Position numbers and translations under genes: made by a program
Part shown: positions 11,180 to 24,590 of the stretch, in pieces
Position numbering within the stretch: position 1 is the first letter of the stretch
Layout of the letters: every line of letters starts with the position of its first letter
The notes under the pieces: model-generated
Database searches by the model: none
What the model was told of the DNA's origin: nothing
Seen by the model: only the letters and a program-made list of their open reading frames with translations
DNA from: Oscheius onirici
Taxonomy: Eukaryota; Nematoda; Chromadorea; Rhabditida; Rhabditidae
Direction: 5' to 3'
NCBI GenBank assembly: GCA_932521025.1
Contig: OW051469.1
Span: 1,314,398 to 1,378,397, forward strand
DNA length: 64,000 bases

Positions 11180-14063
11180 CTATTTGAGGGCATCGTAGAG
11201 CAGGATGGCGCCTTTGAAGGTGTAACCTTGGAGCTGCTTCCAGTTGACGGCAGCCTTGATCTTCTCCTTTACTTGGGCACTTCCGGATTGGATCATCTTG
11301 TGAAGAAGGTGACAGCCCTTGTTGCAGGCGATCCAGCTACCGTACTCGCGAGGTTTCATCTCATTGACGATCTGGACCGAGAGACGGTCCTCTTCAGGCA
11401 GGTTTTTGTCACACCTGAAAATTAAAGAAGTTAGAAACCTTTTTTTTGTGTTTACCTCAATACGGCGTTCAGGACAAAGCTTCCGAGCTCGTGTTCCACC
11501 ATGTGAAGCCGTTCTCCGTCCATTGGGATAAATTCCTGCTGCTGGCAGATCTGGATGATGGCCTTGTTACACTTTTGGCGCATTTCGGAAGGCACCACAC
11601 GGTCGAACAGATCGTATTCGGCTAAACGTAATAGATGAGAAGATCCAAAAGGGCCAAAACTTACATGTTGTTTCTAGACATGCAGCAACGAACTTGGGCT
11701 TCTTGTGCTCGTAGATGAGCTCCTCCATGTTGGCGGCCAAGAAGTCATAGAGATTCTCCTGAATCCCTTTGAAGAGCTCGGCGTAGCGGTCCTTTGCCTC
11801 CTTCTTGCTGTTGGCATTACCATCGCCTTCCTGAAGCCGCTGGATTTCCTTCTTGTCCATATTGCGGCCGTCGCGAGGATGAACCAAGTAGTGGATGACC
11901 TTCTCGCCCCAAGGGTCCAGAATGAGCTGTTTGATGTCATTTGAGAGCTCCTAAACCTTGTTTTTATCAAGAGTTTGAGGGGCGAAAACATACCGTAATA
12001 ATGGACTTGTTAACGAGGACAGTGTCGTCTACACTGTCGAACACGGCCTGTAAGACTCTGTGACCGTAGTGCTCCATGGCGGCCTTGACGGAGAGATCCT
12101 TGAAGTTCTTTACAATCAACTGAAAAAGGTAGGTTTGAAATGACTGGACAGACTTTTTACAATCAATTTTGAGCTTTTCTTACCTTCCTGTCCTTGGCTC
12201 CCGAATTCCAAACAATCTTCATAGCGGCATGGGATCCTTCCGGCGTGTGCACGATCTCGGGGATCTTGTCCTTGAGCGAGTCGACCATGTTGGTGAACTG
12301 GTCGCGGTCACAGTGACACAAAAAGTCCAGAAGAAGCTTGTGAGTCAGCGACAGACGGAGCGTTGTCTTCTCGATGAGAATCTGCAGCTGTTCCTCGATG
12401 AACTGCAGAATGAGCTTCTTCTTGGCCGGCTCCTCGGCAATAATCTCGGCCAGAGAACGTGGATTTCCAGACTGAACAATGAGATTTTATGAGAAAATTT
12501 AAATGACCGACTCGGAACATGACGAACTCTTTTCCATAGAACTCAGAGATGATATTGTAACGCTGGAACTGATCGGCGTAGTCGTTGAAGGCCAGCTCCA
12601 CGACCTCGGCAGCGTGGACGATCCTCATCAGACTCACGATGTGGCCCTGGAAGGCGTTGATGATGATGTTGCGCTGGTGCTTCGATCCAGATTTTAGCAC
12701 CTTGGTCACAAAGAAGCGAGCGTACTTGCTCTTGGTCATTCGGACGATCTCGGAGGAGAGCTCGTCAAACACTGAAAACGTATAGAATAGAAAAAATCGC
12801 TGGATTCTGTTCAAAACAAAAATTTCGGGCGAACAGAGATACCGTAAAAGCTCTAATAGAAGCACGCCTGAACGCAATTACGTATGCATTTTTTTCGGGT
12901 TGATAAAATTTCTTTCCCAACTTTCCGATTATTTTTCCCATAAAGATAGACATCTCAGCTACCAAGGAAAAAAATATATATTGAAAAATTATGTTTTTTA
13001 CCCCGAAAAAAATACGTACGTAATTGCGTACAGGGGTACTTCTATTAGAAGAAATACGGTACCCTGGACAAAGAAGAGATGAAGGAACTTACACAGATTC
13101 GTGATTCCTTCTCTCTGGAGAGAGACAAGACACTCGACGACGCGGCAAGTGTCGTGGGCGTAAATGAACTTCGAAGCGTTTCCCTTCACGATCCCGACGA
13201 GTTTGGTCACGGCCTCATCCTTCTCCTCCTTTGGCGTCTTGCTGCTACGCAGCTTCTCCCAGAGCAGCTTGGCCTCCAGTGCCTTCTTGGCCAGCGGATT
13301 GGCCTTCTCCTTCAGCTCGCGCAGGAAAGCTTTTCGCTGTTTCTTGTCCATTGCGAGGAGCCTTTCTTTGTCTTTTCGTGTGATCTGGAACTTGGATATT
13401 GACTGGAAGACACAAATTTCGTCACCTGGATTTTCTTCTTCTTCTTTGGCGGCTCCTCCTCGACATTCGGGGCGTTTTCTTTGTTTTCCACAGTTCTTTT
13501 GGCCTCCTTCTGCATCTCCGCCGGTCTTTTCACTGCCTTCTTGGTCTCAGTCTTGGCGATCTCAACGGTCTTCTTTGCCTTGAGTTTTTTTGTGCTCAAA
13601 ATTCCCTTGCCCGGCTCGGCTTCGGATGGCTTGATGTCGAGATCTTTGACATTTTTATCAAAGACTTTTGTCTTTTCCAAGGCACCGGCAAACGAGACCT
13701 AATATTTACGTTTTTGGATGAAACATTACTTTAACTGACTCTCTTCTTGCCCTTTAGAGGTCGGCTAGAGCCGAATGTCGACTCGGAGAATGTCGAATCC
13801 ACGCTGTCTTCTTCTTCTTTGACCAAATCGCCGCGAATTTTGTCCAACTCCGAACGTACATTTTCCTTGAGTTCTTTCTTGAATTTGTTGCGCTCCTCTA
13901 TCTCAAAACAATTACCATTTTACACCAGCGAAACTGGGGAAATTACCTTGACAACGCGTTTGCGGTCGACCTTGTTCAATTTGAGCCCTTTAGCCTTCTT
14001 CTCCAGGACATTTTTGACCTTCTTTTTGCCCTTTCCCTTGTCTGGCCTGCCAGTCTTGGTCAT
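11180..14063 (-). CDS. PUM3/Puf6-type nucleolar Puf-repeat protein
   Basis: RNA-binding ribosome-biogenesis factor of the PUM3 (Puf-A, yeast Puf6) group, expected in the nucleolus. Ten exons run from 14063 to the stop at 11180. The N-terminal third is Lys-rich (TKTGRPDKGKGKKKVKNVLE and PPKKKKKIQ), as in the family. It is followed by the lead-in KKQRKAFLRELKEKANPLAK. The Puf-like repeats follow: KSKYARFFVTKVLKSGSK, GKEFVMFR, HTPEGSHAAMKIVWN, HYGHRVLQAVFDSVDDT and LILDPWGEKVIHYLVHP. The C-terminal CPL-type region contains HMVEHELGSFVLNAVLR and MKPREYGSWIACNKGCHLLH. The start has a tttacag acceptor 4 nt upstream. The gene is divergent from the proteasome gene, about 690 bp away, and convergent with the GPCR, 108 bp away. 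One intron (13092-12772) holds a family A MITE. Confidence 0.9.
12842..13059. mobile_element. TA-flanked MITE, family A, in PUM3 intron
   Basis: 218 bp between TA dinucleotides (12840-12841 and 13060-13061). The ends match the copy at 7283-7490, but the interior is inverted relative to it (reads GATAGACATCTCAGCTACCA). It lies entirely within an intron. Confidence 0.85.
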
Positions 14064-16039
<1,976 letters not shown>

Positions 16040-16220
16040 ACGCGCGAGAAAAGATGACCAACTTTTCAGCTGTAACTGTCTCTCCCCTCCTGTTTATTTA
16101 TACCGGTTTTAAGTAAACTTTTTATTCCTTTTTAGGGACTGTGTACAAACAAGAGTGAGATTTGAGCATCATTCGGAAGAGGAGGGCACCGGGAAACGGG
16201 ACAAAAAGCTCGATGGAAGT

Positions 16221-18915
16221 TTATGCTCCTGTCGGAATCTCGACAGTTACCGTAGTCGGCGTCTCGGACGTCTTATTTGACTTGTCCTTCTGGATACAGT
16301 CAAAAACTGCATCCCGAAGGTGCCTATACGTCCTGGTCAGTTCTCCCATCCCTGTCTTGAGTCCATTGGAAACGTAAGCAATGGACAACTCTTCGTCCAG
16401 ATCCATCATTACCGTACTGCCACCAAAGCCGGGATGACCGACTAGCCATTTTCCCTAGAAATTCACCCATTCAGATAAGGAGAGACAGAGAAATAACATT
16501 TCCGTGAGGATGACGCTCATAGAGGAAACCGTGTCCTTTTGGAAGGGGAGTCATGACGACCTCGTCGAGACCCGAAGAAACTTGAGGCTCTTTGAAACGG
16601 GCGAGGATTTCCTGAAAAAAGGTTGGATCTGATGAATTAATCTCTTGGATTTTGCTGTTACCTTACTCTTTAGCTTTTTCGGAATTATTGTAACGGTGTT
16701 TTTCAATGGTGGCTTCAGATATTGTGCTCAGGCTTTCAGTATACGTACGTCTCTGACTCTATCTCCTATTGTCGGCTTCTCTCTCACCTTGCTCACAATC
16801 TCTCCCTTCAAAACCAACGCAAAGAGTCTGCTCAAGTCCCTGGCCTTGGTGATGCCCAAAGCTGCAACTTGTTCCATTGCGTGAAGCTCCGGGTCATTGA
16901 ATGTGTTCACGTCCTGCTCCAGTTTGAACCACTGCGGATTATCTCTCATCTTTCTGGCAATCGACGTCGGCGGTCTGAGATTCAGAACGGCGAGGACGAT
17001 GAGGACACGGGGATCATGGAGAATCTCCTTCATCAGATGGGCTGTGGAAGGCATGGAAAGCCGACTGACTGTGTGCTCTTCTGACGGGTCCAGGCCAATG
17101 TGAAAGTCAATTCCTGGAAATGACTGACGTTAGAAGAAGGACAAGCTTTTCTGGTAGACTCACCATGCTTTTTGGCCACCTCCTCCTTGAAGAACTGTCC
17201 CACTGATCGTCCTTTCGGATCAGCCCTCCGAACAATCTGATCCACAATCCAGCCGTAAGTTATGGCGTGGTAGCCGTGTTTCGTGCCCGGCTCCCAGTTG
17301 GGCGTCTGCTTGACAATGACCTCGGACATTTTCTCAAAGTTGTTGGCATCTTCGCGCGAGATGGACTCGTCAAAATGTGCGAGGCCGGCCTGAACGAGAT
17401 TACTGTACTGCCATTTTTATGCATACCGTATTTCTTCCAATAGAAGCATCCCTGTACGCAATTACGAACGCATTTTTTTTCGGAGTGAAGACATAATTTT
17501 TCAATATATATTTTTTTCCTTGGTAGCTGAGATGTCTATCTGTATGGGAAAAATAGTCGGAAAGTTGGGAAGATTTTTCCTCAACCCGAAAAAAATTGGT
17601 ACGTAATTGCGTACAGGTGTGCTTATATTAGAGCTTTTACGGTGTTATTTTTTGAGTTTACGCTATTTTGCAAAGTTGTAGAAGAGAGTCTATAACTTTA
17701 CAGAGCATTACAAGCATGAAAATTCATATTTTCAGCTCGAACAACGTGTACTTACCCTGTGGGACATCAACATGTCAATCGTGATGTTTTCCTTGCCGTT
17801 TGCTGAAAATTCCGGCCAATAATCTGCCATTCTGCTCTCGTATTTCAAGCAGCCTCGGTCGACTAGCATTGCCACACACAGTGCTCCGACAGCTTTCGTT
17901 GTACTGAAGACGACAGTCCTCGTGTCGTCGGTCCACTTCCTGCCTGAAGCCTTGTCCGCATAGCCTCCCTGCAAGAATCTCATCTATTTCTTTGTCTCGA
18001 CGTCAAAAAGACTGCGGCGCCGTTATCTGTGTGTGGGGAGAATGACTGTACAACAGGATGAATTGAGAATTGTCTAGAAGACAGGTTTCTCGAGACTGTC
18101 AGGCTTGTAGCATTGAGCAGTCTACCGGAAACAGAGACTTTGACCTTTACATTTTTTAGAACTGGTTGGGCTGGACTTTAAGAGAACTCTGGGTATCAGA
18201 AAGATCAAGAAACCGGCAAGGTTTGAAAGGCACAGTTAGCGCCCACTGTTTACCGTTTGAGGGTTGTTTTGAACCTCTTCAAGAGTGTTTGTTCATAATT
18301 GTCAGTCTAAAAATATACTTCTTGTTCTACAGCAGAAAATGTGTCAAATAGTACCTGAAGGTCAATTACCAGCTCTCCTTTGTGGTAGACGGCAAAGGCA
18401 GCTCCTTCACGCTCCCATCCATCAGCAAAGTTTTTCCTGGAATGTCAAGTCATGTGAGAGTACTATCTCTCTTTCTGTCACTTTCTCTGTTACTGTCAAT
18501 GTCTCTGTCACTGGCCCCGTTACTTTCTTAATCCAATTCTCCCGCCTTTGTTCTCTTCTCCAACCAGCCCAATGGCAAATGTTCTTTCTCTTGCCGCAGG
18601 GCATATCCACCAAATCGGGTTCTCTCTCTCTGTCGCAGCAAACACTTTCACTCTTTCCTGACCTCCAAAAGACGCGTGTGATCTACACACAGCGCCGTTG
18701 GCAATTCGCCTAAAGCGATGGATCGAAAAGTTTCATTACCTGAAGACCTTCTCGACCTTGTCAAACTTGGGATGGACGAATCCGCTGAGGTTATCCAGTC
18801 TCGTCATTCCGCAAAAGAGGTCGACGGCTGCCGTGCTGAGGAGGTAGACTGCTGTGGCGGCCAAGGCGACCCTGGGGGCGGGGCCCAGTTGCCATTCTGC
18901 CCAAAGGAGACGCAT
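16221..18915 (-). CDS. LACT-type beta-lactamase-fold serine hydrolase
   Basis: Member of the class C beta-lactamase/penicillin-binding-protein fold, as in nematode LACT proteins and animal LACTB2-unrelated lactamase-like enzymes; the natural substrate in animals is unknown. About nine exons on the minus strand. The N-terminus [20 protein letters not shown] plus a following hydrophobic run suggests a signal peptide or membrane anchor. The catalytic SxxK motif is visible as [14 protein letters not shown]. The second motif is the Tyr in [11 protein letters not shown]. The third is [14 protein letters not shown], the KTG/HxG position. The order and spacing fit the fold. The stop is at 16221-16223, convergent with the proteasome gene and about 180 bp from it. 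A family A MITE lies in the intron between 17.40 and 17.74 kb. Confidence 0.88.
17426..17642. mobile_element. TA-flanked MITE, family A, in LACT intron
   Basis: The left end abuts TA (17424-17425). The right end abuts TG, a decayed TA. The ends are CCGTATTTCTTC... and ...GAGCTTTTACGG, and the interior is in the same orientation as the 7283 copy. Confidence 0.8.
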
Positions 18916-20058
18916 CGAAAATCATAAGATATGCAGAAGAAGAAAGAATGTGCAAAAGTTGCTGGTTTTTGAAGAATATTTGGGAAATTTGTAGCGTTTT
19001 CGTATCAAAAATGCATCTTTTTACTGAGCTGGGGATTACAAGATAAGCTTTTACGGAATTGGCGTAAAATGATGCTCAGAATTAGAAATAACCAGATGCT
19101 TTGAAATCTGTGAGTTCATAAGAGAGACAGAGAGTTAGTCAGCTGGGCTCTCTCTATCACACCAGTGATCAGTTCTTGTCAACAAACATTAAAAGATTTT
19201 CTCCTCCTCTTGAAAACGGCCCTCACAAAAAAGAAGTGAACGTTGATCGAAAATAGCTAGAGATGCGAGAACGGCAAGCGTCGTTTCCATGTTAATTTCA
19301 GCCATCATTTACGACAATTTGCAGGATTCGATAAATGCAGTTGAAACGTGAAATATAGGAGAAAAATGGGAGCCTTTACGTTTCAAGATCTCAGTGAAAC
19401 AGCTGGACTAGTAGGGAGAAAGCAAACAAACTGTCGTGCAGAAAGACTAGCCATATAGGAGAAATTGAAAAACCTGTCATATTCGAGAAAATGGGCTTTT
19501 TCAGAAGAATGGAGTGGTCAAGAGACACTCGCGGTCAAAGCTTAGTCTGCCAGCCTGCGCTGGCAGCGCAAAAACAGACATAATCCTGGGAGTCGATCAG
19601 CCGGTTTTGCGCTGAGAGAGTGGGATTGGAAACAATGAATCGTAAAAAAAAGTTTTCGAACATGGCCTTATGATAAGGGGGCTCTCTATGCGCATACGAT
19701 TGGCCAGGCTCCGGGACACAAAGAGGCTCGAATCGATGCGTAATCAGTTCTGCCTCTGGCCGGCTAACTATATGCAGTTCTCTTATCAGAGAGCACAAGC
19801 TCTGAATCAGGAACAGAGAAAGGACAAAGTCCAGTGTATTTCTTTAAAGAGCAGGTGGTTTTATTCTTCGACAACTTTCTCTTTCAAATGCGAATTGCTG
19901 GACAATTTTGGAGGAAAAGGCTACGTGATTACCTGCTAAAACAGTACAGAAGAAGCTCAAATCTCCCATTCTCCTCTGCCTGCTTGTCAAGCTGAAAATA
20001 GGTAAAGAAACGGAAAGATTTATATTAAGCTATACAGTATTGCGAGTTGTACTCTTTT
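18916..20058. other. Intergenic, no gene seen
   Basis: Upstream of the LACT start and downstream of the basic-tailed protein. Open frames are short, with no splice-supported coding. A GC-richer stretch at 19540-19790 has open frames on both strands, but no recognisable protein features. Confidence 0.45.
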
Positions 20059-21036
20059 CTACGCCTTTTTAGCGGCAACGAAAGCGTCCAACGCACCTTC
20101 GTTGATCTCAGTTTTTACATCCTTCTTCCCATCATCTTCGATAAGCCCTTCGTCGTGCTCCTTTTTGACGACTTTCTTGGCAATCTTTTTCGTCTTCTTG
20201 GCCGGCTTCCTCTTACTCATCTCTTTTGGAAGCGACGGCTCGTCTTCATCGCTTTCTTGCGCCTTCCTCTTTCTCGCCGTCTTCTTCACCGGGACATGAG
20301 CCGGAGAGGGCTCCTTATTCTCTCCGAAAGCTCTAAGTTCGTTTTTGATAATCGCCGCTCGATCTTCTGTAGAGGAATCTGAATTTCGAGACTTGTTTGA
20401 GCAAAATATATGACTTACTGAGGTACTTGTCCCACCAGTTGGCGATTTTTTGGGCTGGGACGCGGAGACGGGACACCATGTGCGTCTGCAGCTGATCCGG
20501 GTGCGTAATGTTGCTGGCAAAGAGGGCGTGCTGGAGACTGGACTGAATGATTTTCAGTTTAGACGTGAAATAATAACTTGCAACGAAAAATGGCAAAAGC
20601 TACCTTGAAAGCGGTCTGAAGGCCTTCCTCCCGTCGATGCTGCGATTTTTCATAGTGTGTGAGCAGTCGGCCTAACACGGAGGAAAAATGGGACTGAAGA
20701 AGATGGCTGGCCTCGTCGGAGATTTCTAAAAATGATATTTTCAATCAAAATATTATATGCCAAACATACCAGAAAATCCGTACAGATAAGTCAGCGACTG
20801 AATTCCTTGGCTTACGCCTTCCCTCACGGCCGTCTCGTCTGTATCTTCGTTTCGAAAAGGGACTCTGAAGGAATTTTCTAATGAAAAAGTACCCAAAATG
20901 CTTACTTCATCGAAAAAGAAGTTTGGAAAATGTCGCGAGCCTTGGCTATGAGCTGCTCTTCCCTCTCCGGATCGGCCAGCAGCTCCTTCTTTAGCAGCAG
21001 TAGTTTTCCTGCACGCTCGGCTAACGGATTGGCCAT
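20059..21036 (-). CDS. Unrecognised protein with basic, acidic-spotted C-terminal tail
   Basis: About five exons from 21036 to the TAG at 20059-20061. The start MANPLAERAGKLLLLKKELL follows a tttttcag acceptor by 5 nt. The first two-thirds are probably helical (EREEQLIAKARDIFQTSF; EASHLLQSHFSSVLGRLLTH; HMVSRLRVPAQKIANWWDKY). The last third is low-complexity and highly charged, with several likely nuclear localisation signals (KKTARKRKAQ, MSKRKPAKKTKKIAKKVVKK) and acidic patches (ESDEDEP). This suggests a nuclear or nucleolar protein. No known domain is recognised. Intron lengths and splice sites are typical of the region, so it is likely a real gene of unknown function. Confidence 0.7.
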
Positions 21037-21489
21037 TTCCACTGAAAAATAGGTTAAATTATGAACAAACTAGTGAGAAAGGCTAAAAACAGTGATTCGA
21101 AAGCAAGTCCTTGATTTCTCGATGAAATCGAGCAGGTTTACCGCAATTTTTTGGATGAAAAGTCGTGCAAGTGTGCTCCGATTGCTTTTTGGCGATTCTA
21201 GAAAACCATTTTAGTAAAAAATTGAATAAATTGGAAAAGAAAGAGCGAGAAAAATATGGGAATTGCAAGTTTCTGAGTTCGCAGTTTGAAAGCGCGCCAT
21301 AAATTACATTTTGGTCAGCTGAGATTTCGCGACAGGACCCTGGGATCATGGTCCAATCGCGACGAAACTAGTCATTTCGTCTGCTTTCCGCTCTATTTTT
21401 CCTAGTCAGCCTGGCAAGAAAACAGCTACATAGAAAAATTTTCCGAAAAAGTTTTTTTATGACAAATAAATAAGTTTCAAAACTTCGGA

Positions 21490-24400
21490 TCATGGATTAT
21501 CACAAGTGTCATGCTGAGTAGAGCCGCCGGAAGATTCGAGAGTCGAGAGCTCCATTCGGGGAAAGCGCATTCGTGAGAGACCTTTCTCTTTCAGCCGTCT
21601 CTGATATTGCTCCCTCGAAGTTTGAAGAACCGAATGACATCGTTCCGGAACTCGCACAGTCAAGCAGTTTCTCAAGGCCAGATCCACGTCCAAGAAATCT
21701 TAAAATTCTGTTTCTATAGAGTAAAATGAGGCCTTACGTGAGTCACTGCCACGTCTTTCCGACCTCGGCGGTGACGGTGTTTCGGGCGAAATGTCGAAAT
21801 CAAATTGGGTTGGTTTGTCAGGAATTAACGACGATGAGTGGAAGAGAGGAGAGCGACAGACCTAAAAATATTTATTGATATTACTTTCACTAACCTGAAT
21901 TGGAGGCTTGGCAGCAATGTTATGACTGTGCATATACGAGACCATTTGAGCCGGAACTTGATGAAGAGCCTGTTGAGCAAGACGAGATTTACTCTCAGGA
22001 ATGCGGTTCTCAGTCTCTGCCAGTATTTCGGAAACCAAAACGACCTAAACTTTCGAATTTTGAAGTCTTTTCATGTGTGTAACCTCCGCACAATCCCGTC
22101 GACCCTCCTTTCTTCTGCAGGCTTTCTGGAGAGGTGAAAAATCGACCTCGTCTCCGATACAGATAAAAATGATGGAGAGAGGAGCCTCACTGGCAAGTTG
22201 AATAGTCGAACAGAGGTCTTTTAGATCTGACGGAGGCGAGCAAGTGAAGACGGTGAGAACGTGATAGTGCAGACCTTTGAAACCGGATCGCTGAGACAGT
22301 CTGAATACTGGCTTTGCTTGCCTCTCTGTCTCTCACCTCGTAGCACTGTGAATGATTGGCGCAAATTTGGCTTCCTTGGTCGGTGTGATGATGGCCATAG
22401 CCTTTCGGAATGCCTCGAGAACGCCGTCTAGACCTCGGCATGCCGGATCCAACGTAAAGTTCAGATGAAACTCGTGACTCTCGTGAAAGGTCGGTGGAAT
22501 CTTTGCTCCCAATCCGAAAGCTGGGAAGAGACGATTTCTAAAAAATGTTTTTCTGGAGAGACAGAGTTGTTTGTTCAGTTCACAGTACTGCTTTTGTCAC
22601 AGATAGACATGGCTGACGGGCCTGGGCCTGAAAAGCTCGGGGAGATTTTGGAAAAGGCGTGTTTTTTTTAACAAAATCTGCATTTTTTCGTCATTTTTAG
22701 TAAAAAAAAAAAGTTCAGCAAAATATAACAATATTATTAATCTTTGATTTAGTTCTAGAATGCGATAAAATGCACTAGAATATGACCATCTTCATTTTTG
22801 GTCATTTTTGGTCCGATCCCGGTCCGACGGCCAAGTCTGGGGACCGGGCCGAGGCGGGCTGGCCCGGCCCGGAGCCATGTCTAGAAAAATTGATTTCAAA
22901 ATTCTACAAGACGTTTTTGCAAATGTTCGAGCTGTGTTAGTGTCCGTGTTCGTATTCGCGAACAAACATTGGGAAGGCGAGCAGTTCGTGTTCGGTTCGC
23001 AGGAGAACAAAAAGTTCATGTTCGGCCCGTGTTCGTTCGTTCAAAAATGTAAGGGGCTGTTCGGTTCGTGTTCGTGTTCGCCCGAAATTCCGATGTCCGT
23101 GCAACCCTGATAGAGGTTCTGGCCTGACTTGTAGTCAGTTCAGAACTTTTTTAGGTCTTGAGACTCTTGAAGTTCCCATTGCATCTATTCGTTTTACAGC
23201 AATCAGACTGTTACAGTTAAAAAACAAAGTCTTGTGCTCACGGTGTGTAATCTCTCAGAATTCCTCCAATAGATCTCATTCCGAGCTGAAATTGCTGGTC
23301 AAAGTAGCCGAAAGGCAGGTCGTCTTTGCCGGCCAGGGAAAAGTCTGTGGCTATTTCGTAGTGCAGTTGCGTTCTGAAATTGCTCATTTTTGTCCTATAT
23401 TGCTTTAAAGGACTGTCCTGAATAAACTACTTACCCCGAAGCAATGTAGTCCAAAAACGAGCAAAAGGCAACATCGGTAAAGCGGACCAGCTCCATTTTG
23501 CCGCTATGTTCGTAGCTCTTCTTCTGTGCCTTTTTCTGCTCATTGATCACTTGATAAATGTTATCCGGTCCCGGTCCATACTTCATCTTTGCATACGTTG
23601 TGAGAAACTTCCCAATGTAGCCCTCTTTTCCGTCCACATCGCGGTACATGACCCAGACTTCCAAGAGCCTGTTACGATTGTCTGCCGCATCCTGAGCCCC
23701 CAGATGAAATTCACCCCATTGCGGATGAGAATGGTTTTTGATTGCTTCGCTCTCATAGAGCAGTACCAGAGAATCTTCTTCATTTCCTTCTTCGAGACGA
23801 AAGACCTGAAAATACGATGACGTAGAAGAAAGAGTAAGAGAGTAAACATATCACGCGACTAATTGGATGCATCTTTGAAGAAAAAAAAAGACTTACTCTG
23901 AAGAATACGGCAGTCTCGTCCCAGAGAAAGTCTTTCCGATCGAGTCCTTTTCCATGCAGCTGAACGATTATCGGCTGCTCCTTTTCGGGAATTTGACCGT
24001 TTATGTGAACAACTCCAAAAGAATCCAGGGCTCTGTTGGTCATCGAGAGAGCCGCCGCGATGGAGGCAGTTTCACTGAAAAGACTTCGAATTTGATTTTT
24101 TTAAATAATATTTACGTAATCGGTTTCCTCAACTGCAATCCAAAAGATCCAATGAGTTCGTCGACTTTGAAAATACAGCTTCCTATCACATCGTCGGAGC
24201 AACTCGGAGCCAAGGAATCGGTACTTTTGCATCTGAACAAAATTTCTCTCAAAATCAAAAAGAAATCTTACAGATCCACCCGAATGAGCTGAGTCTTCTC
24301 GAAAACGTAATTGAAGCGAAACTTTTCCTCAAAGTGAAGATTTCTTTTCCTTGGAACTAAAATTTGTAAAGTTTTTCTCCAAGAAGGAATCATACTTGTG

Positions 24401-24590
24401 GCTTTGGAGTAGCCAATTTGCCTCCATTCCATCTCGGACTCGCTCTCATTCTCCCAGAGAATGCAGATGAAGCGCGGATGAATATCAATTAGTACCAGAT
24501 CCCTGGAAGGTTCCGGAAGTTACTCTGTCTCTGTCTCATTTTGTACCTGATAGAAATAGTAATGTCGATAAGATGAGACGAGGAGAGCAT
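21490..24590 (-). CDS. Copine family protein (C2-C2-vWA)
   Basis: Calcium-dependent phospholipid-binding protein of the copine family, normally cytosolic and recruited to membranes. Roughly ten exons. C2A starts near MLSSSHLIDITISI and includes EEKFRFNYVFEKTQLIRVDL. C2B includes FFRV...DDSLVLLYESEAI and LLEVWVMYRDVDGKEGYIGK. The copine linker FCSFLDYIASG then TQLHYEIATDFSLAGKDDLP leads into the vWA domain (FHLNFTLDPACRGLDGVLEA; LHYHVLTVFTCS; ASEAPLSIIFICIGD). After VPAQMVSYMHSHNI, where copines usually end, a further Pro/Arg-rich exon continues to the stop, which is longer than usual. Key C2 aspartates and the MIDAS DxSxS look divergent (ATDFSLA), so calcium or Mg binding may be weakened. A hAT-like repeat sits in an intron. 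Confidence 0.82.
22604..22883. mobile_element. hAT-like element, short relative of 3679-4196
   Basis: Perfect terminal TAGACATGGCT at both ends in inverted orientation. The interior shares with 3679-4196 the block GACGGCCAAGTCTGGGGACC followed by GGCC-rich sequence. No clear 8-bp target duplication is seen. It lies in a copine intron and is followed directly by a GTTCG-rich stretch (22900-23110). Confidence 0.72.
22900..23110. repeat. GTTCG-word repeat, one CAGGGTTG-type end
   Basis: Dense degenerate copies of GTTCG/TTCGTG (for example TTCGTGTTCGGTTCGCAGGA), ending in GCAACCCTG, which is the complement of CAGGGTTGC. It resembles 26619-27078 and 57873-58378. The left end is not recognisable, so it is probably truncated. 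Confidence 0.6.

Noticed and set aside
13079..13734. Long plus-strand frames rich in Leu/Phe/Ser
   Set aside because: Antisense of Lys/Glu-rich PUM3 exons; composition is a by-product of that strand.
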